Source: Evansella halocellulosilytica (GTDB lineage Bacteria; Bacillota; Bacilli; Bacillales; Salisediminibacteriaceae). Taken from it: a stretch of DNA of 64,000 bases. Positions 26,838 through 35,641 of the stretch are shown here, piece by piece. The notes under the pieces are model-generated. The model saw only the letters and a program-made list of their open reading frames with translations, searched no databases and was not told the origin of the DNA. A program made the translations under genes and the position numbers. How positions within the stretch are numbered: the first letter of the stretch is position 1; each line of letters begins with the position of its first letter. The DNA lies in the NCBI RefSeq assembly GCF_002335745.1, contig NZ_NIST01000001.1, positions 1,294,188-1,358,187 of the forward strand, written 5' to 3'.

Positions 26838-27160
26838 TAAAGACCGGGAAAAATAACTTTCGTATCTATGCGTTGACTCGTTTCTCCGTTACTTACGTAT
26901 GAACACGATACGCTCCGCGACGCAAAACTTCGTCGACTTGATAAAAACTTTGTCTCTTCCTCTACAAGCTAAGCTTTGTCGTGGATCCGTCAACCGGACA
27001 AAACGCCACGTACTGTGGCATGTCCGGGATTAGGACGTCGTGTCCGTCGAGACAACTCGATCGATCAAATCTTCGGCTAAACTCCCAGAGTCCTGCAGGG
27101 AACGCCGAAGTCACCACATCCGTGTTGAAACTCGTGATGTGACACTCGTAGCTCTTATTG
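26838..27160. repeat. Large dispersed intergenic repeat, family A copy 2 (inverted)
   Basis: Reverse-complement relative of 9911-10235 and 40078-40240, filling the 443-base gap between the nuclease and DUF457 genes. The conserved hairpin CTTCGGC/GCCGAAG is at 27071-27110, flanked by GTCGAGACAACTCGATCGATC and CATCACGAG-type sequence. CTCTTCCTCTACAAGCTAAG links it to the family at 39870 and 44300. No coding potential is seen. Confidence 0.75.
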
Positions 27161-27251
27161 CCCTCCTTTGGAACAGGCTCTTATATATCGGTGAAATCGG
27201 TATGTAATGGCACTATTACGTATTGATTAAATTAATGTAGAGAGCACTAGG

Positions 27252-27710
27252 TTACATGAAAAAATAATAATAAAGGTAAAACAGTGATCCACAAAAGATG
27301 ATCCATTCACTAGGCTTGCCTGTTCGATATAAGGGAAATTTAAATCGGTCATTCTTGAATGGTAAAAGCAGCGGGACACCGCCTTTAGAGAAGAAATCTC
27401 CGACGATATGAAAAATAATCCCGAGAAACAGTCCTGTTAAAAATGGCTGGTCCGTATTAAATAAGCCAAGTAATGATAATGCAATCACAATGCCAGAATG
27501 TGTTATACCGCGATGACCAAACAACGTTTTTACGATTGCAGCAAGTCCACCTGACCTCCGGCCGATATATGAACGAGTTTCGTCAATATCAGGAAGAATC
27601 GCCCCTGCAGCAACTCCGAATAGTGTAGCGGTTGTCATTGCTGTATCAGTAAATTGCCCGTATAATAAACCCATTGATAATGATGTTGTGATATGTGTAT
27701 AGTATCTCAT
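27252..27710 (-). CDS. DUF457 / YdjM-type metal-dependent membrane hydrolase
   Basis: A 152-residue membrane protein. The pattern TAAGAILPDIDETRSYIGRR, FGHRGITHS and FHIVGDFFSKGGVPLLLP is the DUF457 family signature: conserved Asp and His residues on the membrane face, related to LexA-binding/metal-dependent hydrolases. Four hydrophobic segments are visible. Function is unproven in the family. It stands alone on the minus strand. Confidence 0.82.
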   Translation of the reverse strand: MRYYTHITTSLSMGLLYGQFTDTAMTTATLFGVAAGAILPDIDETRSYIGRRSGGLAAIVKTLFGHRGITHSGIVIALSLLGLFNTDQPFLTGLFLGIIFHIVGDFFSKGGVPLLLPFKNDRFKFPLYRTGKPSEWIIFCGSLFYLYYYFFM

Positions 27711-28227
27711 GATGCATCATTGCTCCTAAAAAATAACTTGTATGAATATCATCATACTAGGATCTGCGAAATTGGACAATCTGCAATTTTGCTCATACTT
27801 TTTGTAAAAAAGTTTACGTATACCTATATAGAAGATTTGTTACGATTATTTTTTCCAGAGTGGGGTGGCTTTGGTGAATTGGAAAAGGGGCTGTCCAATC
27901 GGACAACCCCTTCATCATTATATCTATGGTTCATTACCTTTATGCCGCGGTAATGATCTCTGTCTGACAGCTAAAAACACTTAACTTACATAACGAAAGC
28001 CCTACCTCTCTTCCATCCTTGCAACTCCTTGGTTGCGCCAGTATAAATAAGGATAAATGTAGGACAGGATTCCAGAATTGATGTTTAAAAATAAAAAGAT
28101 ATAAACCATAAATGAATACCATTAAAGGCACAAAAATGATTATAACACTTTAATCAATGAAGATCAACATACGTACAAGCAGTGGTTATTTTTTTACATA
28201 TGATAATAAAAAAGAGGGATGATGGTT
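27711..28227. other. Intergenic gap with one hairpin
   Basis: A 517-base region with no ORF that has a credible ribosome site. The only feature seen is a hairpin GGGGCTGTCC/GGACAACCCC at 27887-27910 without a strong T-tract on the plus strand (TTTTCC follows on the minus strand). The 3' part contains the promoter region of the following NUDIX gene. Confidence 0.45.
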
Positions 28228-28842
28228 ATGAGTCAGTTTCAAATGGAGATTGTAAGAAGAATTCAAGCCATTGCACAATCAGGGTTAGCCTTTACGAAGG
28301 ATCCATTTGACAAAGAACGGTATCAAGAACTGATGACGATAGCGGCAACGATGATGTCGAGTTCATTAGACGAAAGAACAGAGGATATCCTAACGATTTT
28401 TAATGATGAACAGGGCTATCCGACACCAAAGTTAGATGTAAGAGGAGTTGTTTTTCATAATAAAAAGATTTTACTCGTTAAAGAAAAAATGGACAACCTT
28501 TGGGCATTACCTGGGGGTTTTTGTGAGGTTGGTTTATCTCCAAATGAAAATGTTGTGAAAGAAGTAATCGAGGAAGCAGGTATTGATGTGAAAGCAAAAA
28601 GGTTGTTAGCGATGTTAGATATGAATAAACATCATCACCCGAAACAATTATTTCACTATTATAAAATATTTATTGAGTGTGAATGGCTGGAAGGCTCACT
28701 TGAAAAAGGCTTAGAAACGTCGGAAGTGAACTTTTTCGAAAAGGATCACTTGCCACCATTATCGACAGGAAGAAATACGGAAGAACAAATTGAGCTGCTA
28801 TTTTCATTTATGAATGAGGATAAGATGCCAATTATTGATTAG
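28228..28842 (+). CDS. NUDIX hydrolase with N-terminal Nudix_hydro_N-like domain
   Basis: About 204 residues. The first 65, with IVRRIQAIAQSGLAFTKDPF and DKERYQELMTIAATMM, match the helical domain of bacillary ADP-ribose-pyrophosphatase-like Nudix proteins. The catalytic box follows within LPGGFCEVGLSPNENVVKEV and continues IEEAGI; the usual G-x5-E spacing and REUxEExGU are kept with Lys for the Arg. The C-terminal VNFFEKDHLPPLSTGR is typical. Three ATGs are close together; 28228 has the best spacing to AGAGGG. Confidence 0.85.
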   Translation: MSQFQMEIVRRIQAIAQSGLAFTKDPFDKERYQELMTIAATMMSSSLDERTEDILTIFNDEQGYPTPKLDVRGVVFHNKKILLVKEKMDNLWALPGGFCEVGLSPNENVVKEVIEEAGIDVKAKRLLAMLDMNKHHHPKQLFHYYKIFIECEWLEGSLEKGLETSEVNFFEKDHLPPLSTGRNTEEQIELLFSFMNEDKMPIID

Positions 28843-28949
28843 ATTTGCTGAAGTAGAGTGCGGTTAACAGCTGACAAGTAATCAGAACTTTGATTTAGAA
28901 GCTTACTTAGAACAAGCGTACAGTAAGAATAACACTTATGAAAATGAGC

Positions 28950-28988
28950 CAACGGTCTAAGGAGGGATACTCTTTAGGCCGTTGTTTA
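28950..28988 (+). terminator. Terminator downstream of the NUDIX gene
   Basis: Arms CAACGGTCTAA and TTAGGCCGTTG (one G-U pair) followed by TTTATT, about 110 bases after the stop. Confidence 0.6.
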
Positions 28989-29015
28989 TTAAAGACGTTT
29001 TATATGGTAGCAACT

Positions 29016-29804
29016 TTACATATTTAATTTGGTTTTTTCAGCAGACCAGATTGTCCAACGGTCCTTTTCGACTATTTGTCCAGACGGCAAAATCTCATCT
29101 AATTTTTTAACAAGAATAGTTAGCTCCTTATCTGAAATCTCATGCAAAATACTGCGACCTTTTCGGTTACGCAAATCTTGAAAGAGGTCGTTCTTCGTTT
29201 CGTACGTTCTTCTCGTTTCCCAAAGCTTTTGCTCCTTAATCGAAGTAAAACCTACTTCTTTTAATGCTGCTATAACGGTGTTGCTCTCGTATCGACGTTT
29301 CGTTTCAATTGGTAGCAAATGAGGGAAGGTTGTAAAGAAATAGCCACGGATGTGTGAGGTTGATCCTGGTATTAGGCAGTCTTGAGGTGTTCGGTCTTGA
29401 ATAATAATCGTACCGTGCTCTCTTAATATCCGGTAAGCTTCTTGAAAACTAGCCGATAAATCGGTTAAGTGATGGATGAGTGCTCTTGATAATACAAGGT
29501 CAAAGGAGTCGTCCTGGAGTTTCGTATGAAAGGCATCTCCGTGATGGTAGTGAATATAGTCATATTCATTACTAGAAGAAATCGCTGCTTCAAGCATAGC
29601 TTTAGAATAATCAACTCCAGTAACGGTAGACACTCCAAGCTCACTTAATGCTCTCGTATAAATTCCGCCGCCACAACCAATATCTGCAGCTTTTTGAGGA
29701 AGCGAATTAGGAAAAAGTTGAAGCATTGTTTTTTTCCAATTATCGCTTGCTCCTCTCTCTGTATAGCTTTTTTTATTGCGTTTGTCGTGAAAATCGATGG
29801 TCAT
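29016..29804 (-). CDS. Class I SAM-dependent methyltransferase
   Basis: A 262-residue enzyme. SAM-binding motif I is KAADIGCGGGIYTRALSELG, motif II follows with VTGVDYSKAMLEAA, and DSFDLVLSRALIHHL is motif IV in the UbiE/Methyltransf_11 style. The substrate is unknown. An in-frame ATG 33 bases upstream is ignored because the AAGGAGG site sits between the two. It is divergent from the LysR gene by 119 bases, a classic arrangement of regulator and target. Confidence 0.87.
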   Translation of the reverse strand: MTIDFHDKRNKKSYTERGASDNWKKTMLQLFPNSLPQKAADIGCGGGIYTRALSELGVSTVTGVDYSKAMLEAAISSSNEYDYIHYHHGDAFHTKLQDDSFDLVLSRALIHHLTDLSASFQEAYRILREHGTIIIQDRTPQDCLIPGSTSHIRGYFFTTFPHLLPIETKRRYESNTVIAALKEVGFTSIKEQKLWETRRTYETKNDLFQDLRNRKGRSILHEISDKELTILVKKLDEILPSGQIVEKDRWTIWSAEKTKLNM

Positions 29805-29923
29805 TTCATCAGCCTCCTTCTCATGATCATCATTCACTTATTATGGTAAAGTAAAGCTATCAATAATAAAATGTCATATTTATTTAATAATTTTATAAGA
29901 AAAACTTAAGGGAGGGGTCGGAG

Positions 29924-30769
29924 ATGAAAGTAGAGGAGTATGAGTTGATCGTTGCTCTCGATGAAACGAGAACAATAAGAGGTGCTGCAGAAAATTTATT
30001 TATTTCACAGCCGGCAATTAGTCAACGTCTTAAGCAAATTGAACAAGATTGGGGAGTTGAACTATTCATTCGTACACCGAGACGATTAATTCCGACGAAC
30101 GCGGGTGAAAAAATTGTTGAGCATGCAAAAAAAGTGATGGTTGAAGAACGAAGAATTCGTCACGAGCTTGACTCGATTTCAAATGAAGTCGGAGGAGTCC
30201 TTTCATTAGGAATTTCATCTCTTGTAGGTCAATATGTGTTACCTTCGATTTTAGAGGCGTATGTAGAGAAATACCCGAATGTAAAAGTTCAGCTTAAAAC
30301 CGGATTAAGTCAATCGATCCGTGAAAACATTGAGAAATTTCATGTAGCAATTGTAAGAGGGGAAAGAGTTCGCGGGCAAAAGTGTGAGCATTTTTTCTCA
30401 GACGAGATGTATTTTATTGACCGGGAAGATTTCGTGAACAATGACCGACGCCCTTTTATCGAATTTCAGGCTGATGATTCGTTAAAATCGGATATTCGGA
30501 AGTGGTTCGTCGAGCAAAAGGACATTCACGTAGCGCAAACGATTGAAGTTGATCAAATTGAAACGTGTAAACAATTAATGAAGAAAGGGTTAGGGATGAC
30601 GGTTCTTCCAGCGAGTGCGATGAAAGACTTACAGGAAGGCTTTGTAAAAACGTCCTTAAATTCTAAGACTCCTCATATTCGGGAGACGTGGATTAGTTAT
30701 CATGAACGATCGAAAGAGCTTCCGCAAGTCACTGCATTTTTACAAGAGTTATATCATTATCGTATATAA
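29924..30769 (+). CDS. LysR-family transcriptional regulator
   Basis: A 281-residue protein. The N-terminal helix-turn-helix is TIRGAAENLFISQPAISQRL, followed by KQIEQDWGVELFIRTPRR, the canonical LysR start. The rest is a periplasmic-binding-like effector domain beginning GGVLSLGISSLVGQYVLPSIL. The effector is unknown. The divergent methyltransferase gene is the first candidate target. Confidence 0.92.
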   Translation: MKVEEYELIVALDETRTIRGAAENLFISQPAISQRLKQIEQDWGVELFIRTPRRLIPTNAGEKIVEHAKKVMVEERRIRHELDSISNEVGGVLSLGISSLVGQYVLPSILEAYVEKYPNVKVQLKTGLSQSIRENIEKFHVAIVRGERVRGQKCEHFFSDEMYFIDREDFVNNDRRPFIEFQADDSLKSDIRKWFVEQKDIHVAQTIEVDQIETCKQLMKKGLGMTVLPASAMKDLQEGFVKTSLNSKTPHIRETWISYHERSKELPQVTAFLQELYHYRI

Positions 30770-30807
30770 ACAAAACTTGGCTTCAGCAAGCGAATTGTGC
30801 TTGCTTA

Positions 30808-31008
30808 TGCTTTACTCGAAAGAGCGCCAGGGGTCACTCAGGCAGGAAAAGCAATCGTCGAAAATCCCCTAGGTGCACACAGTGTGACACCTAGGAAGTT
30901 GAGGCATTGCCCGCCGCAAAGAAGACACTATGCAAACGAAGTGCAGCACGAGTAGATGTCGCACTTGTGCTTTGGAGTGAAAGCGTCCGCTATAGCGATT
31001 TCGAATTC
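30808..31008. repeat. Dispersed intergenic repeat, family B copy 1
   Basis: Begins ACTCGAAAGAGCGCCAGG and ends GAAAGCGTCCGCTATAGCGA. The same ends frame the element at 57381-57538 (CTCGAAAGAGTGGCAGG ... AAAGCGTCCGCCTAGAGCGA). Internal parts recur inverted at 39298-39376 (GCACAAGTGCGACAT, GTGTCTTCTTTGC). Repeats of this type are widespread in Bacillaceae chromosomes; their function is unknown. Confidence 0.7.
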
Positions 31009-31049
31009 TATATGATTATGAAAAGGGATTCCCTCAAAAAACTTTGGCA

Positions 31050-31146
31050 CGGACCAAATTAAATAAAGTCCTTTAAGGGACTCTGGTGGTAAAGTGCCCT
31101 TATAGGGCGAAATTAAAACCGCCGTTTTGCGGGAGGATACTTATTT
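31050..31146. repeat. Dispersed intergenic repeat, family C copy 1
   Basis: TTAAGGGACTCTGGTGGTAA, then AGTGCCCTTATAGGGCGAAA and an AAAACCGCCGTTTTGCGG hairpin ending GATACTTAT. A nearly identical block is at 39380-39475, and its 3' half recurs at 44597-44637. Together with family B it fills the 494-base gap after the LysR gene; no gene is seen there. Confidence 0.75.
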
Positions 31147-31224
31147 CGTGCAAGTCATAATAGCGAAAGACATAGTTGTTATACTATCGTCCATAGGTTT
31201 AATAAATTCTGATCGTAAAGAAAG

Positions 31225-31251
31225 AGCAAAGCGGACTGTTGTCCCTTTGCT
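31225..31251 (-). terminator. Terminator of the oxidase-like small protein gene
   Basis: Arms AGCAAAG..GGAC and GTCC.CTTTGCT; on the minus strand CTTTCTTT follows, about 12 bases after the stop. Confidence 0.65.
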
Positions 31252-31263
31252 TCTTCACTTTCT

Positions 31264-31650
31264 CTATTCTGTATCTTCTTGAATGATTGCTAATACTAGA
31301 AACAAAATAAAGCTCAATGCTAAAATCGATCCACCGACAATATACCAAATGAGCTGAACGGTATCTGGTAATTGAATCGTATCAAGCATATAAATATACA
31401 TTCCGGATGTCAGACCGAAACTTCCTATAATTGCTGTCCATACGTGCAACTTTGTCAGTAATGACTTTCTCGGTTTGTATACTTTATAAAATACACTCCA
31501 CGCGAATAATGATAACCAGCCGACGACTAAAATGTGAGCATGAACTGGTCGTAAAGCATATGATCCTGCTCCAGCCATGTGTGAACCCATAAACGTCCCT
31601 AGTAATGCAAAAATAGCAGAGACGATGAGCAAGAGTTTACTATATGACAT
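31264..31650 (-). CDS. Small membrane protein resembling heme-copper oxidase subunit I (CcoN-like)
   Basis: A 128-residue protein with four membrane segments. LRPVHAHILVVGWLSLFAWSVFYKVYKP is close to the 'HAHlnllGWvsLf.fGv.Yh' stretch of cbb3-type oxidase subunit I and NnrS-like proteins. It is far too short to be a complete oxidase subunit, and only a few histidines are present (two in HAH and one in KLHVW), so heme binding is possible but unproven. It stands alone behind GGAGGGG. Confidence 0.65.
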   Translation of the reverse strand: MSYSKLLLIVSAIFALLGTFMGSHMAGAGSYALRPVHAHILVVGWLSLFAWSVFYKVYKPRKSLLTKLHVWTAIIGSFGLTSGMYIYMLDTIQLPDTVQLIWYIVGGSILALSFILFLVLAIIQEDTE

Positions 31651-31737
31651 AACTTCCCCTCCGAATAAACAACATGATCATACTGTTAACTTACATAAAA
31701 CTATGTTGCCTTACAGGCTTAGGGAAGTCAATGAACA

Positions 31738-32517
31738 TTATGTGTCACTTTTTTGGCATATTACCATCCATTCATCGATAGCAAAGGACTCGATGTTTCT
31801 ATCTTTTTGTTTAATATGAAAATATTTTTTCATTTCGTCATCTGCATTTTTGAAAAGCGAGGTCACTTGATTTGCAACAGCCTCACTTTCCACCGTTCTC
31901 TTTAACCAATCTTCGTATAGGAAATCTTTTTTTCTTGTCTTTTCCTTTAATATTTTAAAAGAAGTTTCATCTAATAAGATCTTCCATTCTGATATCGATA
32001 ATGCTTTGACATGACTCGGATCACGAAGTTTTTCAAATGTGTTCATGAAAGAATGCAGTGATTGGTGATCAGGGGCAACGTTGTCAATGAAACAAAATAT
32101 TCCACCTTTTTTTAATGTGCGGTACACTTCCTTGATAAACAGATCCGGGTTAGGAAAATGATGAGGAGCGATTCTGCACGTAATCAAGTCGAATTGATTG
32201 TCTATAAACGGTAAATTTTCTGCATCGGCGATGACGTAATCGATATTTGTTAAATCACGTAAATGATTAGCAGTATTTTCAAGCATTTGTTTCGTTAAGT
32301 CTGTAGCAAAGACTCGTTTTACATAAGGAGACAATAATTTTGCTACATGACCGCCTCCGGTAGCGATGTCGAGTGCAGTCCAATCAGGTTGAGGGTTTGC
32401 CCATTCAAGCAGCAATGGTAAATCAGCACCTTTTGCATGCGTCTTACTATCTATATATTTTTGAGCATGCTTCGAAAAGGTTTGTTTCACTTTTTGTTTT
32501 GGTTCATTGTCGATCAT
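31738..32517 (-). CDS. Class I SAM-dependent methyltransferase (UbiE-like)
   Basis: A 259-residue enzyme. Motif I is TALDIATGGGHVAKLLSPYV, followed by FATDLTKQMLENTANHL, DYVIADAENLPFIDNQFDLI (motif II/III) and CRIAPHHFPNPDLFIKEVYR, all typical of the UbiE/COQ5-like Methyltransf_11 group. The substrate is unknown. It begins at ATG after AGGAGGT. Confidence 0.88.
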   Translation of the reverse strand: MIDNEPKQKVKQTFSKHAQKYIDSKTHAKGADLPLLLEWANPQPDWTALDIATGGGHVAKLLSPYVKRVFATDLTKQMLENTANHLRDLTNIDYVIADAENLPFIDNQFDLITCRIAPHHFPNPDLFIKEVYRTLKKGGIFCFIDNVAPDHQSLHSFMNTFEKLRDPSHVKALSISEWKILLDETSFKILKEKTRKKDFLYEDWLKRTVESEAVANQVTSLFKNADDEMKKYFHIKQKDRNIESFAIDEWMVICQKSDT

Positions 32518-32751
32518 GTTTGCTCTACCTCCTAAATGAATGTCACATTAATCATATTCGAATATGAGAGATAAAAAAATGATCGATAAATTAATTATTA
32601 AGATAAATTTAACTTATATATATGTTTGTGTTGTGTGTCAAAGTAAGAAATGTAGATTAAACAGTGTATAGCGTTATTAAAAGAAGAGAACTTGATGATA
32701 TCCTATGATTTCTAATTATTTCTAATCATTTTCACTTATTTGTAATTATTT

Positions 32752-32770
32752 CCATGTGCCTGGCACCTGG
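32752..32770. repeat. GTGCCTGGCAC palindrome, copy 8
   Basis: CCATGTGCCTGGCACCTGG within the 304-base gap between the methyltransferase and nucleoside hydrolase genes. It is flanked on the left by repeated TAATTATTTC units and on the right by tandem GGATAT repeats (GGATATATGGATATATGGAT). No gene is seen in the gap. Confidence 0.85.
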
Positions 32771-32821
32771 GGATATATGGATATATGGATATGCGGATAT
32801 GATTGGATGCGCTTTCTCCTA

Positions 32822-33778
32822 TTAGTTGTCGTTTGTGGATGGACGAATGGTGAGTGTTTCAATGACATCATTGATGAACTTATTGTAGTCAAAGCCTAAA
32901 GCAATACTTACTTGAGGGGCATTCTCCTCTTCTTCTGGAATAGGGCGGAAATTAGCAATACTTTGCCCACGGACAGGTTCATTCGCAACGACTTGAACTT
33001 CACGTTCGGCAAAATCAAATTGATCACGGTTAATTGAGGTATAGACTGCTAAAACATCGTGGAATAGTGCTCCATTTAATTCAGGAATTAATTGTTCGTA
33101 AGCTTCTTTATAATATTCAAAAATTGGTTCAAGTAATGGAGTAAATGCATTATACTCTTTTGCTGTTACCACATCAATGATATCTTCAGTAATAATCGCG
33201 CGATTCGTTACATTTAAAGGGACTAAAGTTACGTTTTGACCTCGTTGCATGACTAGGTTTGCTGCGATCGGGTCCCCATAGAAATTTGCTTCGGCAACCT
33301 CTGTCACATTTCCTGGGACGAGAAAAGCGCCTCCCATAATATAATATTCTTTTATGTGCTCCATAATTTCGTCACCAATAATAAAGGCAATTGCTAATGA
33401 AGTAAGCCTGCCAACGTCAATAATCGTAATTTCACCAGGATTATTTTCTATAAGATCAAATATATCGGAAAAATTGAGTAATTCCCCTTCGATCGTATCT
33501 GGTGGCTGAATTGGACCGAGTCCTTCCTCTCCATGAATTTCCGGATAATACCGAACGATCTCTCCGGAAAAAGGATAATTTGCCCCCGCATATATCGGAA
33601 TATCTTCTCGTCCCGCTAAAGACAGCAAATAAGCAGCGTTATTTGTCGCTTGTTCTTGATCGACATTTCCATAACTGGTAACGATACCGACAACTTCAAT
33701 TTCGGGATGTAATAGCGCATACATAATGGCAACAGAATCATCTATACCCGGGTCACTAAATATAATGACTTTTTTCAC
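32822..33778 (-). CDS. Nucleoside hydrolase (IUNH family)
   Basis: A 318-residue enzyme that cleaves the N-glycosidic bond of (deoxy)ribonucleosides in the cytoplasm. The calcium-binding aspartates are in IIFSDPGIDDSVAIMYAL, matching DxGxDD near the N-terminus. VVGIVTSYGNVDQEQATNNA, IPIYAGA and EANFYGDPIAANLVMQ are further family hallmarks. Base specificity cannot be read. It starts at GTG behind AAGGAGTG. Confidence 0.9.
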   Translation of the reverse strand: MKKVIIFSDPGIDDSVAIMYALLHPEIEVVGIVTSYGNVDQEQATNNAAYLLSLAGREDIPIYAGANYPFSGEIVRYYPEIHGEEGLGPIQPPDTIEGELLNFSDIFDLIENNPGEITIIDVGRLTSLAIAFIIGDEIMEHIKEYYIMGGAFLVPGNVTEVAEANFYGDPIAANLVMQRGQNVTLVPLNVTNRAIITEDIIDVVTAKEYNAFTPLLEPIFEYYKEAYEQLIPELNGALFHDVLAVYTSINRDQFDFAEREVQVVANEPVRGQSIANFRPIPEEEENAPQVSIALGFDYNKFINDVIETLTIRPSTNDN

Positions 33779-34003
33779 TCGCAGACACTCCTTTTTTATA
33801 ATTTATTCATAAGCATGAGTATACAGAATGGATCTTATTAAAATAATTTTAATGATCAGAAAAAAAGCTTTATTAATAAATATAAAAGTAGGATAATAGT
33901 TAGAGTCCGCTCGCAGTATATGTTATATTTTGTTGGATTATAATTCCGGATTAAGCAGCAAATTTACGGGTAACGATGGTATTAGAAGGAAGGCAGTGAA
34001 GCA

Positions 34004-35515
34004 ATGAAGCTAACGTGGAAAGCTTTTAGTGTTATTTTTATGTGTATATCAACACTCCTCGTTATTCTGTACTTTATAATAAACCCGCAAATGATGAAGC
34101 AATATGAAGCTCTTGAAGAAAGAATGGCATACAAAGACGTGCAGCGAGTGGAAAGTGCTTTAATGACGAGATTGCACCAATTATCAGCCTTTACAAGAGA
34201 TTGGGCTGTTTGGGACGATACATATGCATTTTTAGAAGGTGAAAATGATGAATATATTGAAAGCAACTGGATACAGGAAACGTTTGATAATGTTGCAGTT
34301 GATTTCGTTTATTATATACAGGAAGATGGAAGTTTGGTTTTTTTTGATTATGACAGGGAGGCGGAAGGAGCCTCAGCTTTAATCGATATTGACGTCACTA
34401 AGTATTTCAATAATTTTCTAAGTGTTGACAGGGCGCACAATGGCATCGTGAATATTGGAAGTCATGTTGTACTGGCTGCCTCAAGTCCAATTTATGATAC
34501 GAATCGAACAGTAAACCCGAACGGTGTTTTAATCGGGGGAATGATGTTAAATCACGAATTATTGAATTCGATATCAGATGATACCGGTCTAGCTGTATCA
34601 TGGTCAGTTGAAGCCGATGTGGATCATGCACCGCAACGTGCTGTTACGAGAAATGACAGTACGATACAGGGGTTATATGTGTTCCCCTATACGAACACAA
34701 ATACGTTTGGGCAGCTAAGTTTTGTAGAAAAACGAGACATTTATTTACAAGCACAAGCGAGTCAAAATTGGGCAATTGTTATTTATGGAAGTTTAACAAT
34801 AGTCTTTGTATTACTAACATTACTGTTGTTAGATCGATTTATCTTATCACGCATGAAAAAACTGAATGCACATTTAGAAGAAATTGAAGATTCACGTGAT
34901 GTCACAAAGCGTATTCCGATTAAAGGAAATGATGAAATTACAAATGTAGAAGAGGGAATTAATCGAATGCTAATTGCATTGGCTGATTCTCAGCAAGAGG
35001 TCAAACATATGGCTGAAACAGATAGTCTCACTGGCTTTTTTAATCGCAAAGCATTTACTGATAAGGTTAATGACTGTCTTAACAAGCTATTAGATCGCTC
35101 ATACTACCTCCTCTTCATTGATATTGATCTGTTTAAGCGGATTAATGATACATTAGGACACCATGCAGGTGATGAAGTATTATTACAGCTAACTGAACGG
35201 ATCTCAAACTGTTTAAGTGACAATGACTTTGCCGGACGATGGGGAGGAGACGAATTTGTCCTGTTTATTAACTGTGAAAAGCAAGTTGAAATGAACATGA
35301 TGATTGAAAACTTATTAAGTTCGATTGAGCAGCCATTAACCATTGAGAAGAAGAGGAAGCTTCAAGTAACTTCAAGTATTGGAATCAGTCGTTTTCCGGA
35401 AGATGGTGATTCTGCCGAAACGCTTATTCAGCGAGCAGATCTTGCGATGTACAATGCGAAGCAGAAAGGGAAAAACCAACACAAATATTATCATAAGATT
35501 GACAACGAACCTTAA
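34004..35515 (+). CDS. Membrane diguanylate cyclase (CHASE4-HAMP-GGDEF)
   Basis: A 503-residue sensor. Helix 1 (7-27) is followed by an extracellular CHASE4-like domain with RDWAVWDDTYAFLEG. Helix 2 (about 255-280) leads to a HAMP region (KRIPIKGNDEITNVEEGINR) and a GGDEF domain with FAGRWGGDEFVLF intact at about residue 414, preceded by FIDIDLFKRINDTLGHHAGDE. It should make cyclic di-GMP in response to an external cue. No inhibitory RxxD was found before GGDEF, and no EAL domain is fused. Confidence 0.93.
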   Translation: MKLTWKAFSVIFMCISTLLVILYFIINPQMMKQYEALEERMAYKDVQRVESALMTRLHQLSAFTRDWAVWDDTYAFLEGENDEYIESNWIQETFDNVAVDFVYYIQEDGSLVFFDYDREAEGASALIDIDVTKYFNNFLSVDRAHNGIVNIGSHVVLAASSPIYDTNRTVNPNGVLIGGMMLNHELLNSISDDTGLAVSWSVEADVDHAPQRAVTRNDSTIQGLYVFPYTNTNTFGQLSFVEKRDIYLQAQASQNWAIVIYGSLTIVFVLLTLLLLDRFILSRMKKLNAHLEEIEDSRDVTKRIPIKGNDEITNVEEGINRMLIALADSQQEVKHMAETDSLTGFFNRKAFTDKVNDCLNKLLDRSYYLLFIDIDLFKRINDTLGHHAGDEVLLQLTERISNCLSDNDFAGRWGGDEFVLFINCEKQVEMNMMIENLLSSIEQPLTIEKKRKLQVTSSIGISRFPEDGDSAETLIQRADLAMYNAKQKGKNQHKYYHKIDNEP

Positions 35516-35540
35516 AATAAAAACTAAAATGGATGTTTTC

Positions 35541-35563
35541 TTCCAGGTGCCTGGCACTTGGAA
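35541..35563. repeat. GTGCCTGGCAC palindrome, copy 9
   Basis: TTCCAGGTGCCTGGCACTTG, continuing GAA, is a near-perfect inverted repeat 26 bases after the cyclase stop codon, in the position of a terminator hairpin. Confidence 0.85.
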
Positions 35564-35641
35564 GTGATTGGAATAAAACGGGCTTTGTTTGGGAATCGTT
35601 TTGGTAGTTATGTAAATAAGGAACAATAAAGGAGCTATCTT

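Noticed and set aside
27940-28131. 63-codon minus-strand ORF with a hydrophobic start
   Set aside because: No ribosome site and no recognisable pattern; probably chance in AT-rich intergenic DNA.
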